DNA of 64,000 nucleotides from AR5 sp041499965 (GCA_041499965.1 JBGQLG010000007.1:8468-72467); one strand, 5' to 3'. Shown: positions 7,476 to 16,398, counted from the first letter of the stretch. Notes: a model not told the origin generated them from the sequence alone. Translations and numbers: made by a program.

Positions 7476-8138
7476 GTGAGCTTCACCGCCGAGCTGTGGA
7501 CGGCCATGACGCCGGTCTACGACGCGATCCTGCGCCACCCATTCGTGGCGGGTCTCACCGACGGCTCGCTGCCGCGCGACTGCTTCCGGTTCTACGCCGT
7601 GCAAGACGCCCTCTACCTGCGCGAGTTCGCCCGCGCCCTGTCGCTGGCCGCCGCCCGGGCGCCCGAGGACGACTGGATCGTCATGTTCAACGAGCACGCT
7701 GCCGGCGCGCTCCGGGTCGAGCGCGCGTTGCACGAGGGCTTCTTCAAGGCGTTCGGCCTCTCGCCGTCCGAGGTCGCCGCCACGCCGCTGGCGCCGACGA
7801 ATCTTGCCTACACCAGCTACCTGCTGGCGGTGGCCTACGGCGCGCCGTACCACGAGGCGCTGGCCGCGTTGCTGCCCTGCTACTGGATTTACTGGGAGGT
7901 CGGCAAGCGGCTCGAGCTCGCCGGCTCGACCGATCCGCTCTACGCGCGGTGGATCGCCACGTACGCCGCGGACGAGTTCGGCGACGTGGTGCGTGCCGTC
8001 CTGGCCGCCACCGACGTGATCGCCGAACGGCTCCGGCCCGCCGAGCGCGAGGCCATGCGCCGGCACGTGCTCGTCACCGCCCGCTACGAGTGGATGTTCT
8101 GGGACATGGGGTGGCGTCGGGAGCCGTGGCCGCTGTAG
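7476..8138 (+). CDS. tenA: TenA family thiaminase II / aminopyrimidine aminohydrolase
   Basis: A 220-residue TenA-fold protein. The catalytic residues known from Bacillus TenA fall at the same numbers here: Asp44 (YAVQDALYL), Cys135 (LLPCYWIYWEVG) and Glu205 (ARYEWMFWDM). It therefore probably hydrolyses aminopyrimidines released from degraded thiamin for HMP salvage. It starts with GTG at 7476, divergent from the enoyl-CoA hydratase. No other thiamin gene is in the window, so it is an isolated salvage enzyme here. Confidence 0.9.
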   Translation: MSFTAELWTAMTPVYDAILRHPFVAGLTDGSLPRDCFRFYAVQDALYLREFARALSLAAARAPEDDWIVMFNEHAAGALRVERALHEGFFKAFGLSPSEVAATPLAPTNLAYTSYLLAVAYGAPYHEALAALLPCYWIYWEVGKRLELAGSTDPLYARWIATYAADEFGDVVRAVLAATDVIAERLRPAEREAMRRHVLVTARYEWMFWDMGWRREPWPL

Positions 8139-8260
8139 TGGCGCGCGGCCGACTGATTGGCACGACCTCCTGTCACGACCCGGGAAAAGCTGACAGCCAC
8201 TGGTAACCGGCCAGCCCCCCAACTAGCTGATTTATCGAGGTCACACCCCGTCCACAGGTC

Positions 8261-8275
8261 TGGCACTGGCCTTGC
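8261..8275 (+). promoter_or_regulatory. Consensus sigma-54 promoter
   Basis: TGGCAC-N5-TTGC, a full match to the -24/-12 consensus, with GG at 8262-8263 and GC at 8274-8275. The predicted start is near 8287, about 30 nt before the ATG at 8318. Confidence 0.85.
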
Positions 8276-8317
8276 CATAGGCTAGCGTCCGCCAGGAACT
8301 TGAACCGGGAGGAGCCT

Positions 8318-8764
8318 ATGCGTTACGCCATCAGCCAATCGGGGCTGCGCCCGCACCAGTGGTTGATCCTGTTCGGCGCGCTGCTGTACGGCATCATCTA
8401 CCTGGGTGTGTTGGAACCGCGCGGCATCGCCGCCTGGTTCGCGAACCAGCCCGAGGTCTCACGCGCGTTCAGCGACCCGAACTTCGGGCGCGCCGACGCA
8501 CTGATCCTGCTCTTCTCCACGCTGTTCCTGGGACCGCTCGCCATGCTGCTCGGCGTGCTGGCCCTGATCTTCGTCCTCGCGATCTTCGGCGGCTTCCTGC
8601 TCCCCATCGTCCGGTGGTTCCGCATGCCCGACTGGGTGGCGACGGTGGCGGTGATGGCCGGCGTGGCGACCCTGGCGTGGGTGGAGACCGAGATGTGGCT
8701 GCCGCGCTCCCTCTGGTTCCTCGGTCTGCTGGCGCGAGCCTGCCGGATCGTCGTCAGCGTCTGA
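8318..8764 (+). CDS. Small multi-TM membrane protein of unknown function
   Basis: A 148-residue protein with about four TM segments (WLILFGALLYGIIYLGVL, LILLFSTLFLGPLAMLLGV followed by a second hydrophobic run ending GGFLLPIV, and a stretch near VATVAVMAGVATLAWV). I do not recognise a family. The ATG at 8318 is preceded by GGGAGGAG at good spacing. It lies behind the best sigma-54 promoter in the window, so expression is probably activator-dependent. Its stop overlaps the end of the convergent DUF748 gene by 11 bp. The short C-terminus (ARACRIVVSV) is unusual. Confidence 0.72.
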   Translation: MRYAISQSGLRPHQWLILFGALLYGIIYLGVLEPRGIAAWFANQPEVSRAFSDPNFGRADALILLFSTLFLGPLAMLLGVLALIFVLAIFGGFLLPIVRWFRMPDWVATVAVMAGVATLAWVETEMWLPRSLWFLGLLARACRIVVSV

Positions 8765-10322
8765 CGGACCGCCGCTCCCGCTCGAACCCCGGCAGGATGG
8801 CCTTGATGAAGGCGTTGCGCACGAGGCCGACGACCGTCTCCCACGTCTCGGCCTTCGGCTTGTCGAGCGGTCCCGCGATCAGCGTCACCGTGGCCACCTC
8901 CGCGCGGGGCCGATTGCGCAACACCGTGCCGATGACGTCGACCGCGCGCTCCTTCAGCCGCTGACCGAGTGACTTGTCCTCGTCCTGCGCCGCGTCGTAG
9001 ACGTCGAGGTCGCGGAACAGGGGCTTGACGTAGCCGTCGACCCGCCCGTTCTTCACGTGGAGCTCCGAGAACACCGAGAACACGCCGGACACCACGTCGA
9101 ACTTCGCGTGCGCGCGCAGCAGATCATTCATTGCCTTCATGTCGGTGTTCTCGATGCGGACGCTCAGGTCGAAGTCCGGCCCTTGCTGCTCCGGCCGGAA
9201 CGTGGCGCTCACCGCGGTGACGCCGCTGCCCATGAAGCGGCCGCGTAGCCGGGCGGTGGCCGTTCCCTCGGTCCGCTGGTTGCTGAAATTCTCGACGAGG
9301 AGATCGGCGGCGGCGAGGAACACGCGGTAGCCCGGCTGAGCCTCCTCGTTGACAAAGCCTACCGTGGCGCCGCTGGCGCCGATCCGCCGCGCCTTGAGCA
9401 GCACGCCGGGCTTGTTGGCCACCTCGGCGGCGGCCGCCACCGTGGTCCGGGCCGCCTCCTTCACCGGCTGAACGGTGCGCTTGCGGTGCGCATAGTCGGC
9501 CTTGAGCCCGTCCACCCGCACCTCCTCGAGGTCGACGATCTTGACCTCGGGGGCGTACTCGACGTCGCCGTGGCCGCCGAAGGTGCCGGCGGCCAGCGTG
9601 ACACCGTAGCGGGCCACGATCGGCCGGAAAAAATCGAGGGCGACGCGCTGCAGCGCGATGTGACCCTTGACCCCCGCGTACGGCACGCGCAGGAAGTCGG
9701 CTCCGCCGTCGATCTGCAGCCGGCCGTCGTCGAAGACGACCGCCTCCAGGCGCACGGGGGAGGGGTACACGTCGGGCGCCGAGCGCACGTTACGGATGTC
9801 GTTCAGCACCGCCTCGATGTTTCGCACCACCAGTGGGCGGGCCTGGCCGGTGTCGACGTAGGTCAGCGAGCCGTTGCGAATGACGAACTCGTTGATCTTG
9901 AGGGGATAGACGGCCTGGAGCGCCTCCTGCCAGCCGTGTTCCTTCACCGGGGTGGGGTCCTCGAGCTCGCGGGCCAGGTGGGTCCGGTCCACGTACACCC
10001 GGGGCTCGACGAGCTCGACGTCGGCCACCACGCGACGGTGGGCGAGTGCGCTCCACTGCACGCTGGCCGACAGGCGCCGCGCGACCAGGACGGGCGGATC
10101 GGGATGCGCGTCCTGGCGCAGCACCACGTCGCGCAGATCGATGCCAAAGCCGATCGGGTGGAAGTCGAGCCCTCCGATCCGCGCGGTGTAGCCCTTCATG
10201 CGCGCGTTCATCTCGCCCTCGATCGTGCGACGCAGCGGCTCGTCGATCAGGAACGAGACGGCGACGGCGAGAACGAGGAACACCGCGAGGGCGACGACGG
10301 CCCATGTCCAGCGGGTGCGCAC
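8754..10322 (-). CDS. DUF748/AsmA-like envelope protein
   Basis: A 522-residue protein with one N-terminal TM anchor (WTWAVVALAVFLVLAVAVSFL) and a long periplasmic beta-rich region typical of DUF748/AsmA-like bridge proteins. Characteristic pieces are DEPLRRTIEGEMN, GLDFHPIGFGIDLRDVVL and the C-terminal DVIGTVLRNRPRAEVATVTLIAGPLDKP. Such proteins are linked to phospholipid transport and outer-membrane integrity. It appears to be a single-gene unit on the minus strand, 58 bp downstream of the MFS gene. Confidence 0.8.
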   Translation of the reverse strand: MRTRWTWAVVALAVFLVLAVAVSFLIDEPLRRTIEGEMNARMKGYTARIGGLDFHPIGFGIDLRDVVLRQDAHPDPPVLVARRLSASVQWSALAHRRVVADVELVEPRVYVDRTHLARELEDPTPVKEHGWQEALQAVYPLKINEFVIRNGSLTYVDTGQARPLVVRNIEAVLNDIRNVRSAPDVYPSPVRLEAVVFDDGRLQIDGGADFLRVPYAGVKGHIALQRVALDFFRPIVARYGVTLAAGTFGGHGDVEYAPEVKIVDLEEVRVDGLKADYAHRKRTVQPVKEAARTTVAAAAEVANKPGVLLKARRIGASGATVGFVNEEAQPGYRVFLAAADLLVENFSNQRTEGTATARLRGRFMGSGVTAVSATFRPEQQGPDFDLSVRIENTDMKAMNDLLRAHAKFDVVSGVFSVFSELHVKNGRVDGYVKPLFRDLDVYDAAQDEDKSLGQRLKERAVDVIGTVLRNRPRAEVATVTLIAGPLDKPKAETWETVVGLVRNAFIKAILPGFERERRSVRR

Positions 10323-10380
10323 ATCATCCTCCGGTGAACGACCGGAGCAAGGCCGGTGCCAGCGATGAGACGTCGACGGC

Positions 10381-11574
10381 TCAGCGTGATGGCGCGGTGC
10401 CGCGCGGTCGGAGCACGAGCGCGAGGCCGACGAGCGACAGGATCACGAGCATCACACCCGGCAGCACGCCGGCGTGGCGGGCGGCGAGCAGGCCGGAGAC
10501 GAACGGCCCGGCGAACATGCCGCCGTCCACGGACACGCGGTAGAGGGCGGTCCGCCATGCGACGCGCGCGGGCGGCGTGACCGAGCGCAGGATGCTCACC
10601 GGCAACATCCATCCCGCCATGCTGACGCCGTACAGCACGCAGCCGACGCTCAGCAGCGGCAGCGAGCCGAAGCCGATCAGCGCCAGTGCCGCAGCGAACA
10701 CGAGCAGGACGCTGCCGAGCACCACCGGCGGCCCGCGACGATCGGCCAGCGCGCCCAGCGGCAGCAGCGTGGCGACGTCGACGACCTGGGCCAGCATGAG
10801 CAGGCGCGCGATGCCCGCGCGGTCCAGGCCGAACTCCCGACTGCCGCGCAGCGGGATGGCGAACTGCTCGACGGTCGAGTAGCTGACCGCGATCGCGGCG
10901 CCGGCCGCGACCGCCAGCACGGCCAGCCAGCCGCCTCGTCGCGCCGGCGGATCGGCGGACTCGGAAGCGCCGGCGGCCGCCTGGCTGCGCGCGAAGAACG
11001 GGCGCGGTCCCTCGCTGGCCGGCGACGGCAGCGCGCGCCGGAGTGCCGGCAGCAGGAAGAGGTTCGCCACCATCGGCGCGCAGGCCAGCAGCAGCGCCGC
11101 GTTCCAGGGCACCGCGCGCGGCAGCAGGCTGAGCAGGGCGGCGCCGCTGAGCACGCCGAGCATCGCCGAGAACTCCACCGCGTTGAGCGAGGAGGCGAGG
11201 CCGGGTCCCGCGCGGTAACGGAGGACGGCGGTGAGGTTGCCGAGCATGCAGAGCGTGTGGCCCAGGCCCATGAGCGCGCGGCCGAGCACGAGCACCCCGA
11301 AGCCCCCACCGCTGGCCAGCAATAGCGCGCCGACCAGCATGAGGCCCGGCGACAGCACGAGCGCGCGCGTCAGGTGATGCGTGATGAACAATCCCGCCGG
11401 CACGTTGGCGAGCATCCGGGCCAACCCGAACGCACCGGCCACGGCGCCCAGCTGCCAGTCGGCCAGCGCGGCGGCGGCGCCGATCTCCGGCAGCAGCGCG
11501 GGAAACGCGCCGATCGACACCGTCGTCGTGGCGCCGGTGAGGCAGAGCAGGACGATCAGTCGTTGCGCTGGCAT
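10381..11574 (-). CDS. MFS transporter
   Basis: A 397-residue major facilitator permease with about 12 hydrophobic segments. The loop motif A region reads ARMLANVPAGLF and a loop after TM8 reads LADRRGPPVVLGS (D-R-R-G, motif A repeat). Substrate is unknown; the size and CynX/YcaD-like layout suggest a small organic solute or drug. It starts with ATG at 11574, divergent from the small basic protein at 11635. Confidence 0.82.
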   Translation of the reverse strand: MPAQRLIVLLCLTGATTTVSIGAFPALLPEIGAAAALADWQLGAVAGAFGLARMLANVPAGLFITHHLTRALVLSPGLMLVGALLLASGGGFGVLVLGRALMGLGHTLCMLGNLTAVLRYRAGPGLASSLNAVEFSAMLGVLSGAALLSLLPRAVPWNAALLLACAPMVANLFLLPALRRALPSPASEGPRPFFARSQAAAGASESADPPARRGGWLAVLAVAAGAAIAVSYSTVEQFAIPLRGSREFGLDRAGIARLLMLAQVVDVATLLPLGALADRRGPPVVLGSVLLVFAAALALIGFGSLPLLSVGCVLYGVSMAGWMLPVSILRSVTPPARVAWRTALYRVSVDGGMFAGPFVSGLLAARHAGVLPGVMLVILSLVGLALVLRPRGTAPSR

Positions 11575-11634
11575 GCCGCGTGGAGAGCATGAGGACGATC
11601 GTCAGACGAACGATTCCACGACGAGGAGACGGCG

Positions 11635-11784
11635 ATGCCGCCGAAAGGCGTGAAGAGCCGCAAGCGTGGGCCTCAGTACGGGAAAGTCATGAGGTCGATC
11701 AAGCGCGAGGGGCGCTACCAGGAACGCCAGAAGGAAGTCGCCGCGCGCATCGTCAACACGACGCGCCGGCGGAAGGGCGCCTGA
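11635..11784 (+). CDS. Small very basic protein (49 aa)
   Basis: Too short for routine gene calling: 49 residues starting MPPKGVKSRKRGPQYGKVMR and ending in a basic run. About a third of residues are Lys or Arg. The C-terminal pattern E-V-A-A-R-I-V-N-x-T-R resembles short proteins often annotated as plasmid stabilisation or DUF6496/Rho-N-like. A GACGAGGAGACGGCG sequence gives a plausible ribosome binding site. It is probably a nucleic-acid-binding protein. It sits alone between two minus-strand genes, ending 9 bp before the SIS-gene stop. Confidence 0.6.
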   Translation: MPPKGVKSRKRGPQYGKVMRSIKREGRYQERQKEVAARIVNTTRRRKGA

Positions 11785-11793
11785 GCGGCATCC

Positions 11794-12864
11794 TCACGCG
11801 CCGGCGACCGCGCGGGCGCGACCGTGAGCGGGCTGGTCGGCGCGCATCGTGTCGGGATTGGCGCCGGCCTTGATGGCCAGGTGGTACGTGAGGAGCTGCA
11901 GCGGCACGATCGACACGATCGGCGAGAGCAGCTCCGCGACCGTCGGCAGCGCGATGGTCTCGGCGGCGAGGGGTCCGATCTCGCGGTCGTCCTCGGCGAC
12001 GAGGGCGATCAGCGGCGCGCCGATCTCGGCCGCGACCCGCGCGACGTCGCGGCAGCGCGCGTGCGAGGGTCCGGGCGGCGCGACGAGGATCACGAGATCG
12101 TCCGGCTCCAGCGCGGCCCACGGTCCGTGCAGGAACTGCTCGCAGCCGAAGCCGACCGCGGGCAGCCACGCCGCCTCGTTCAGCTTGAGCGCGGCCTCGT
12201 AGGCCGTCGCCGCGTTGGGGCCGCCGCCCACGACCCAGTAGCGGCGGCGTCCGCCGAAGCGCGCGGCCAACTCCTCCCACGCCTCCTGCCCGAGCAGCAT
12301 CGCGAGCTGATCCGGCATGGCGTCGAGCTGGTGCGCGATGTCGTCGTCGTGCCCGACGGCGGCGGCCAGCGCCGCCAGCATGGCCACCGCCGTCGTGTAG
12401 CTGACGGTGTGGCACGACGACGCCTCCTGCTCGACCGTGCGCAGCACGTGCTCGGCGCCCGCCGGACCCTCGGTGCCCTTGCCGGCGATCGCCACGGTGG
12501 CGGCGCCGGCCGCCCGGCCTCGCGCCAGCGCCGTCGTCGCGTAGTGGTTCGTCCCGCGATGGGTGACCGCCACGACGGCGCCGTCCGCGTCGGGCCAGTA
12601 CTCGACGAGGTCGAAGGCGTGGATCGCGCGGGCGCGCGGGCCCAGGCCGCCCACGCGCGCGAACAGCAGCTCGCCGACCAGCGCCGCGTGCCACGACGAG
12701 CCGACGCCGGCCAGCCACACCGCCGAGGCCTCGCGCAGCCGGGCCGCGGCCGTGGCGAGCGTCGGGCCCTGGCCGCGCGTGAGCAGGCGCAGCGCCCCCG
12801 GCTGCGCGTAGATCGCGTCGTGCATGTGATAGGGATGACCGGGGCGGACCGGGCTGGACGACAT
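11794..12864 (-). CDS. Double SIS domain sugar isomerase-like protein (GlmS C-domain/AgaS type)
   Basis: A 356-residue protein with two SIS domains as in the isomerase half of glucosamine-6-phosphate synthase. The first has WLAGVGSSWHAALVGELL and VVAVTHRGTNHYA; the second has YWVVGGGPNAATAYEAALKLNEA and the GlmS-like EQFLHGPWAAL. The glutaminase domain is absent, so it probably isomerises or deaminates a phosphosugar or binds one as a sensor. ATG 12864 has an AGGAGAGAG ribosome binding site. The open frame upstream to 13485 is not part of the protein. Confidence 0.83.
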   Translation of the reverse strand: MSSSPVRPGHPYHMHDAIYAQPGALRLLTRGQGPTLATAAARLREASAVWLAGVGSSWHAALVGELLFARVGGLGPRARAIHAFDLVEYWPDADGAVVAVTHRGTNHYATTALARGRAAGAATVAIAGKGTEGPAGAEHVLRTVEQEASSCHTVSYTTAVAMLAALAAAVGHDDDIAHQLDAMPDQLAMLLGQEAWEELAARFGGRRRYWVVGGGPNAATAYEAALKLNEAAWLPAVGFGCEQFLHGPWAALEPDDLVILVAPPGPSHARCRDVARVAAEIGAPLIALVAEDDREIGPLAAETIALPTVAELLSPIVSIVPLQLLTYHLAIKAGANPDTMRADQPAHGRARAVAGA

Positions 12865-12950
12865 CGGGCGCTCTCTCCTGGCGTGCGTTTCTCCCGACGA
12901 TAACACCGCCGGGCCGCGCCGCCGCGGAGTTCCGCGCGCGCGAGGCGTCC

Positions 12951-13313
12951 TCAGGCCCCGGCACGGCCGCGGGCGTCGGCGCCCGGCGCGGCCTCGTAGA
13001 CGAACAGCTCGTCTCGGGGCAGGCCCGTCACCAGCGAGGCTTCGAGTGCTGCGCCGACGGCGGCACCGCCGACGCCCAGCAGCGCCGCGCCGATCACGCC
13101 CGCCACGATCACGGCGGCCACGCCGGGAACGAGCAGCGTCACCACGGCACCAAGCGTCGCGCCGATCCCCGGCCGCTCGCCCTCGTGGGTGGGAACCTGA
13201 CGCGCCTCGAGGCCCGGCGCCAGCAGCGTGATGCGATCGCGCGGGATCCCGATCTCGACGAGCCCGGCGGCGGCGCGCTCGGCATCGCCCCGCCGTGCGA
13301 ACTCTCCGGCCAC
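12951..13313 (-). CDS. Glycine-zipper/YflT-like stress protein
   Basis: About 120 residues from GTG 13313 (VAGEFARRGDAERAAAGL). The N-terminal part resembles the general stress 17M/YflT-type domain (a strand, then GDAERAAAGLVEIGIPRDRITLL). A hydrophobic Gly-Ala-rich zipper follows (VIVAGVIGAALLGVGGAAVGA), then a short tail (LPRDELFVYEAAPG). The longer open frame to 13403 would add a Cys/Trp-rich N-terminus without family support. Function is unknown, perhaps membrane-associated. Confidence 0.6.
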   Translation of the reverse strand: MAGEFARRGDAERAAAGLVEIGIPRDRITLLAPGLEARQVPTHEGERPGIGATLGAVVTLLVPGVAAVIVAGVIGAALLGVGGAAVGAALEASLVTGLPRDELFVYEAAPGADARGRAGA

Positions 13314-13432
13314 GGTGTGCTGACGCCCCCCTTGTTTCGAAGACGGGAGCAAGGCGGCTGCCAGCCACCAGGCCTTGCACGCGGCACGACGGCATGCCAC
13401 CATCCGCGCACCACGCAGAGGAGGATCTCGTG

Positions 13433-15013
13433 ATGAGCCTCAGCCGCCGCCGCTTCATCGCCGGGACTGCCGCCGTCGCCGCCACCGCCGTCGCCGCGCC
13501 CTACGTGCACGCGCAGAAGCGCGGAGGCACGCTCAGGTTCGTCCCTCACGCCGATCTCAAGATCCTCGACCCGATCTGGACGACGGCGTACATCACGCGC
13601 AATCACGGCTACATGATCTTCGACACGCTCTTCGCGCTCGACGGCAACCTCAAGCTACAGCCGCAGATGGTGGACAAGTACACGGTGAGCAAGGACGCGA
13701 TGAAGTACTCGTTCACCCTGCGCGACGGGCTCAAGTTCCACGACGGCGCGCCGGTGACGGCGGAGGATTGCGTGGCCTCCATCAAGCGGTGGGGGGCCAG
13801 GGACGCGGTCGGGCGCCTCATGATGGCCTCGCTGTCGAAGATGGCGCCAGTCGACAAGAAGACGTTCACGATCGATCTGGAGACGCCGTTCGGCCTGGTC
13901 CTCGACGCGCTCGGCAAGCCCTCGGCCAGCCCCTCGTTCATCATGCCGGCCCGGCTGGCCGCCACCGACCCCAACGACCAGGTCAAGGACGTCATCGGCT
14001 CGGGGCCGTTCACGTTCTCCAAGGACGAGTGGCAGCCGGGCAACCGCGTCGTCTACATCAAGAACGCCGACTACGTCCCCCGCAAGGAGAACCCGAGCGG
14101 GGCCGCCGGCGCCAAGCGCCCGCTGGTCGACCGCGTGGAGTGGCGCTACATCCCCGACGCGGCCACCGCCGGCGCCGCGCTCGAGGCCGGCGAGGTCGAC
14201 TACTGGGAGAACATCCCCCTCGACTTCGCGGCGCGCCTGGAGAAGAACGCCGCCCTCAGCGTCTTCATCACCGATCCCAAGGGCAGCCAGGGCATCCTGC
14301 GGCCCAACCACCTGCACCCGCCCTTCAACAACAAGAAAGCCCGGCAGGCGCTGCTGCTGGCCGTCGATCAGAAGAACTACTTGCAGGCTGTCATCGGCCA
14401 CGAGAAGTACTACAAGACCTGCCCGTCGGTCTTCATGTGCGGTGGCCTACCCTACGAATCCGCGGCCGGCGCGCCCAAGCCCGACCTGGAGCGCGCGCGA
14501 CAGCTCTTCAAGGAATCCGGTTACGACGGCCGGCCCGTCGTCGTCCTCGATCCGACCGACTCGCCCTACGCCCACGCCCCGGCGCTGGTGACGGTGGAGG
14601 TGCTCAAGTCGCTCGGCGCCAACCCGGATCTGCAATCGATGGACTGGTCGACGATGGTCGCCCGGCGCGCCAAGAAGGACGCGCCGGCCGCGGGCGGCTG
14701 GAACGTCTTCCACACGTGGTCGACGTCGTTCGACACGATGACGCCGGCCGTGTCCTCGGTGCTGGGCGGCGGCGGCGACAAGGCGTGGTTCGGCTGGCCC
14801 ACCAGCGAGCCGATGGAGAAGCTGCGGGCGGACTTCGCCCGGGAGCCCGACGCCGTCAAGCGCAAGGCCATCGCCGAGAAGGTCCAGGTCCTGGCCTACG
14901 ACGAGGTGCCGTACGTGCCGTGGGGCCAGTTCGTGGTGCCGGGCGCGTTTCGCAAGAACGTCCAGGGCGTGCTGCAGTTCGGGGCCACCCTGTTGTGGAA
15001 CATCCAGGTGTGA
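13433..15013 (+). CDS. Peptide-type ABC transporter substrate-binding protein (family 5), Tat-exported
   Basis: A 526-residue DppA/OppA-like periplasmic receptor. It has a twin-arginine signal (SRRRFIAGTAAVAATAVAAP, cleaved after HAQ) and the family-5 hallmarks: RDGLKFHDGAPVTAEDCVAS, GSGPFTFSKDEWQPG and ARQALLLAVDQKNYLQAV. AGAGGAGGA precedes an adjacent GTG-ATG pair; the ATG at 13433 is used. Two small genes and, after a gap of about 200 bp, a permease pair follow in the same direction, so it may feed that transporter. The ligand is unknown. The Tat signal implies export in a folded state. Confidence 0.88.
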   Translation: MSLSRRRFIAGTAAVAATAVAAPYVHAQKRGGTLRFVPHADLKILDPIWTTAYITRNHGYMIFDTLFALDGNLKLQPQMVDKYTVSKDAMKYSFTLRDGLKFHDGAPVTAEDCVASIKRWGARDAVGRLMMASLSKMAPVDKKTFTIDLETPFGLVLDALGKPSASPSFIMPARLAATDPNDQVKDVIGSGPFTFSKDEWQPGNRVVYIKNADYVPRKENPSGAAGAKRPLVDRVEWRYIPDAATAGAALEAGEVDYWENIPLDFAARLEKNAALSVFITDPKGSQGILRPNHLHPPFNNKKARQALLLAVDQKNYLQAVIGHEKYYKTCPSVFMCGGLPYESAAGAPKPDLERARQLFKESGYDGRPVVVLDPTDSPYAHAPALVTVEVLKSLGANPDLQSMDWSTMVARRAKKDAPAAGGWNVFHTWSTSFDTMTPAVSSVLGGGGDKAWFGWPTSEPMEKLRADFAREPDAVKRKAIAEKVQVLAYDEVPYVPWGQFVVPGAFRKNVQGVLQFGATLLWNIQV

Positions 15014-15429
15014 GTCTCATCACGGTCGGCGCCGCCCAGCTGGGGCCGATCGCCCGCAGCGACGGGCGCGGCACCGTCGTCAAGCGCCTCGTCGCCCACC
15101 TGCACGAGGCGAAGGCGCGGGGCCTCGCCAACTTCCACAACCAGCTCGTCATGCAGGCCGGCGCCTACCAGAACGGCACCTGGGTGGTCGGCGTGGCCAA
15201 GGCCGGCCGCGAGGAGGGCGTCGATCAGATCGGCCAGAGCCAGATCATCGCGCCCTCGGGCGAGACGGTGGCGATGGCCACGACGCTCGGCGACGAGCTG
15301 ATCGTCGCCCGCTGCGATCTCGGGCTCGGCCGCGCCTACACGAGCACCGTCTTCGACTTCGCCCGTCACCGCCGGCCCGAGCACTACCGGCTCATCGTCG
15401 AGCGGACCGGCGCGACCCCGCCGGCGTGA
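15010..15429 (+). pseudogene. Carbon-nitrogen hydrolase (N-carbamoyl-D-amino acid hydrolase-like) with the catalytic core deleted
   Basis: An in-frame remnant of 139 residues. Residues 1-39 match the N-terminus of the nitrilase-superfamily N-carbamoylases (ITVGAAQLGPIARSDGRGTV then LHEAKARGL). The next residue already belongs to the C-terminal third (NQLVMQAGAYQNGTWVVGVA, IAPSGETVAMATTLGDEL, FDFARHRRPEHYRLI). About 150 residues holding the Glu-Lys-Cys triad are missing, so it cannot be an active hydrolase. Its GTG overlaps the stop of the preceding receptor gene and its stop overlaps the next GTG, so the operon frame is preserved. Confidence 0.82.
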
Positions 15430-16196
15430 GCGACGATCCCTACCGGGAGTTCGCCGACGCCTACGACGTCTATCTCGGCGCCGGGCCCGACGACCTGCCG
15501 CTCTATCTCGACCACGCCCGCAAGCTCGGCGGCCCCGTCCTCGAGGTCGGCGCCGGCGCCGGGCGGATCACCCTGCCGCTGGCCCGCGCCGGCACCGCGG
15601 TGGTCGCCGTCGATCTCTCGGGGGCGATGCTGGCGCGGCTGGGCGCGCGGCTCGCCCAGGAGCCGCCCGAGGTGCGCCGGCGCGTGCGAGTCATCCGCGC
15701 CGACGCCAGCCGGCTGCCCCTGCGCGACCGGTTCCGGCTGATCCTCGTACCGTCCGGCACGCTCACCTGCCTGCTCACCGTCGAGGCCCAGCGCCGCGCG
15801 CTGGCCAACCTCGCGGGCCTGCTCACCGTCGACGGCGTGGCCCTGGTGGACGTCTTCGTGCCCTTCGCGCGGCTGGCCCACTGCCCGCCCGAGCCGCTGC
15901 TCCACCGTGACACGCTGCACGGCGACGGCCGCCGCGTCCGCGCCTGGATCGGCTACGCGCTGGACCCGGCCACGCAGATCGAGCGGCGCCGCCACATCGT
16001 CGAGGCGACCGCACCCGACGGCCACGTGGACCGCCGCGAGTTCAGCACCGCGCGCCGCTGGATCACGCGCGACGAGATGACGCGGCTGGCCGGCGCGGCC
16101 GGGCTCACCGTCGAGCGCGCCATCGCCGGGTACGGCGACGTGCCGGCCGGCCCGAGGGCCGAGCAGGTGCTCTACACGCTGCGCCCGGCTACCTGA
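15426..16196 (+). CDS. Class I SAM-dependent methyltransferase
   Basis: A 256-residue Rossmann methyltransferase. Motif I is VLEVGAGAGRITLPLA near residue 40, the acidic ribose-binding residue is in VVAVDLSGAML, and motif II/III is IRADASRLPLRDRFRLILVPSGTL. The C-terminal half is of the SAM-methyltransferase type acting on small molecules (ARRWITRDEMTRLAGAAGLTVE). The GTG start overlaps the previous stop. The substrate is unknown. It lies within a peptide-transport operon, perhaps as part of catabolism of the imported compound. Confidence 0.83.
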   Translation: MSDDPYREFADAYDVYLGAGPDDLPLYLDHARKLGGPVLEVGAGAGRITLPLARAGTAVVAVDLSGAMLARLGARLAQEPPEVRRRVRVIRADASRLPLRDRFRLILVPSGTLTCLLTVEAQRRALANLAGLLTVDGVALVDVFVPFARLAHCPPEPLLHRDTLHGDGRRVRAWIGYALDPATQIERRRHIVEATAPDGHVDRREFSTARRWITRDEMTRLAGAAGLTVERAIAGYGDVPAGPRAEQVLYTLRPAT

Positions 16197-16281
16197 GCGT
16201 CGCCTGGTGGAGCGGTAGCCACTGGTCCGCGCGCGGCGTCCACGTGAGCCACTCGCGGGTGGCATAGATGTCGACCTGCTT
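16189..16281 (-). pseudogene. Possible 3' remnant of an unidentified gene
   Basis: On the minus strand, a gene-like C-terminal segment (QVDIYATREWLTWTPRADQW plus LPLHQATLR) ends at a TAG overlapping the methyltransferase stop. Upstream, the frame is broken by a TGA and no start is present. It looks like the tail of a decayed gene, but 30 residues are too few to assign a family. Confidence 0.3.
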
Positions 16282-16398
16282 TCAGCAGGAAGACCGCCGT
16301 GGCCCCGCCCCTTCGAGGAGACGAGGTTGTCGATCATGCGCGGATCGTAACACCGGGACGTATTGAACCGCGCCGCGCGACGTTGTACCACGGTGGGC

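Noticed and set aside
6461..8206. 581-codon plus-strand frame spanning pilin leader to TenA
   Set aside because: Antisense to the enoyl-CoA hydratase and out of frame with TenA. Both real genes have clear motifs and ribosome binding sites.
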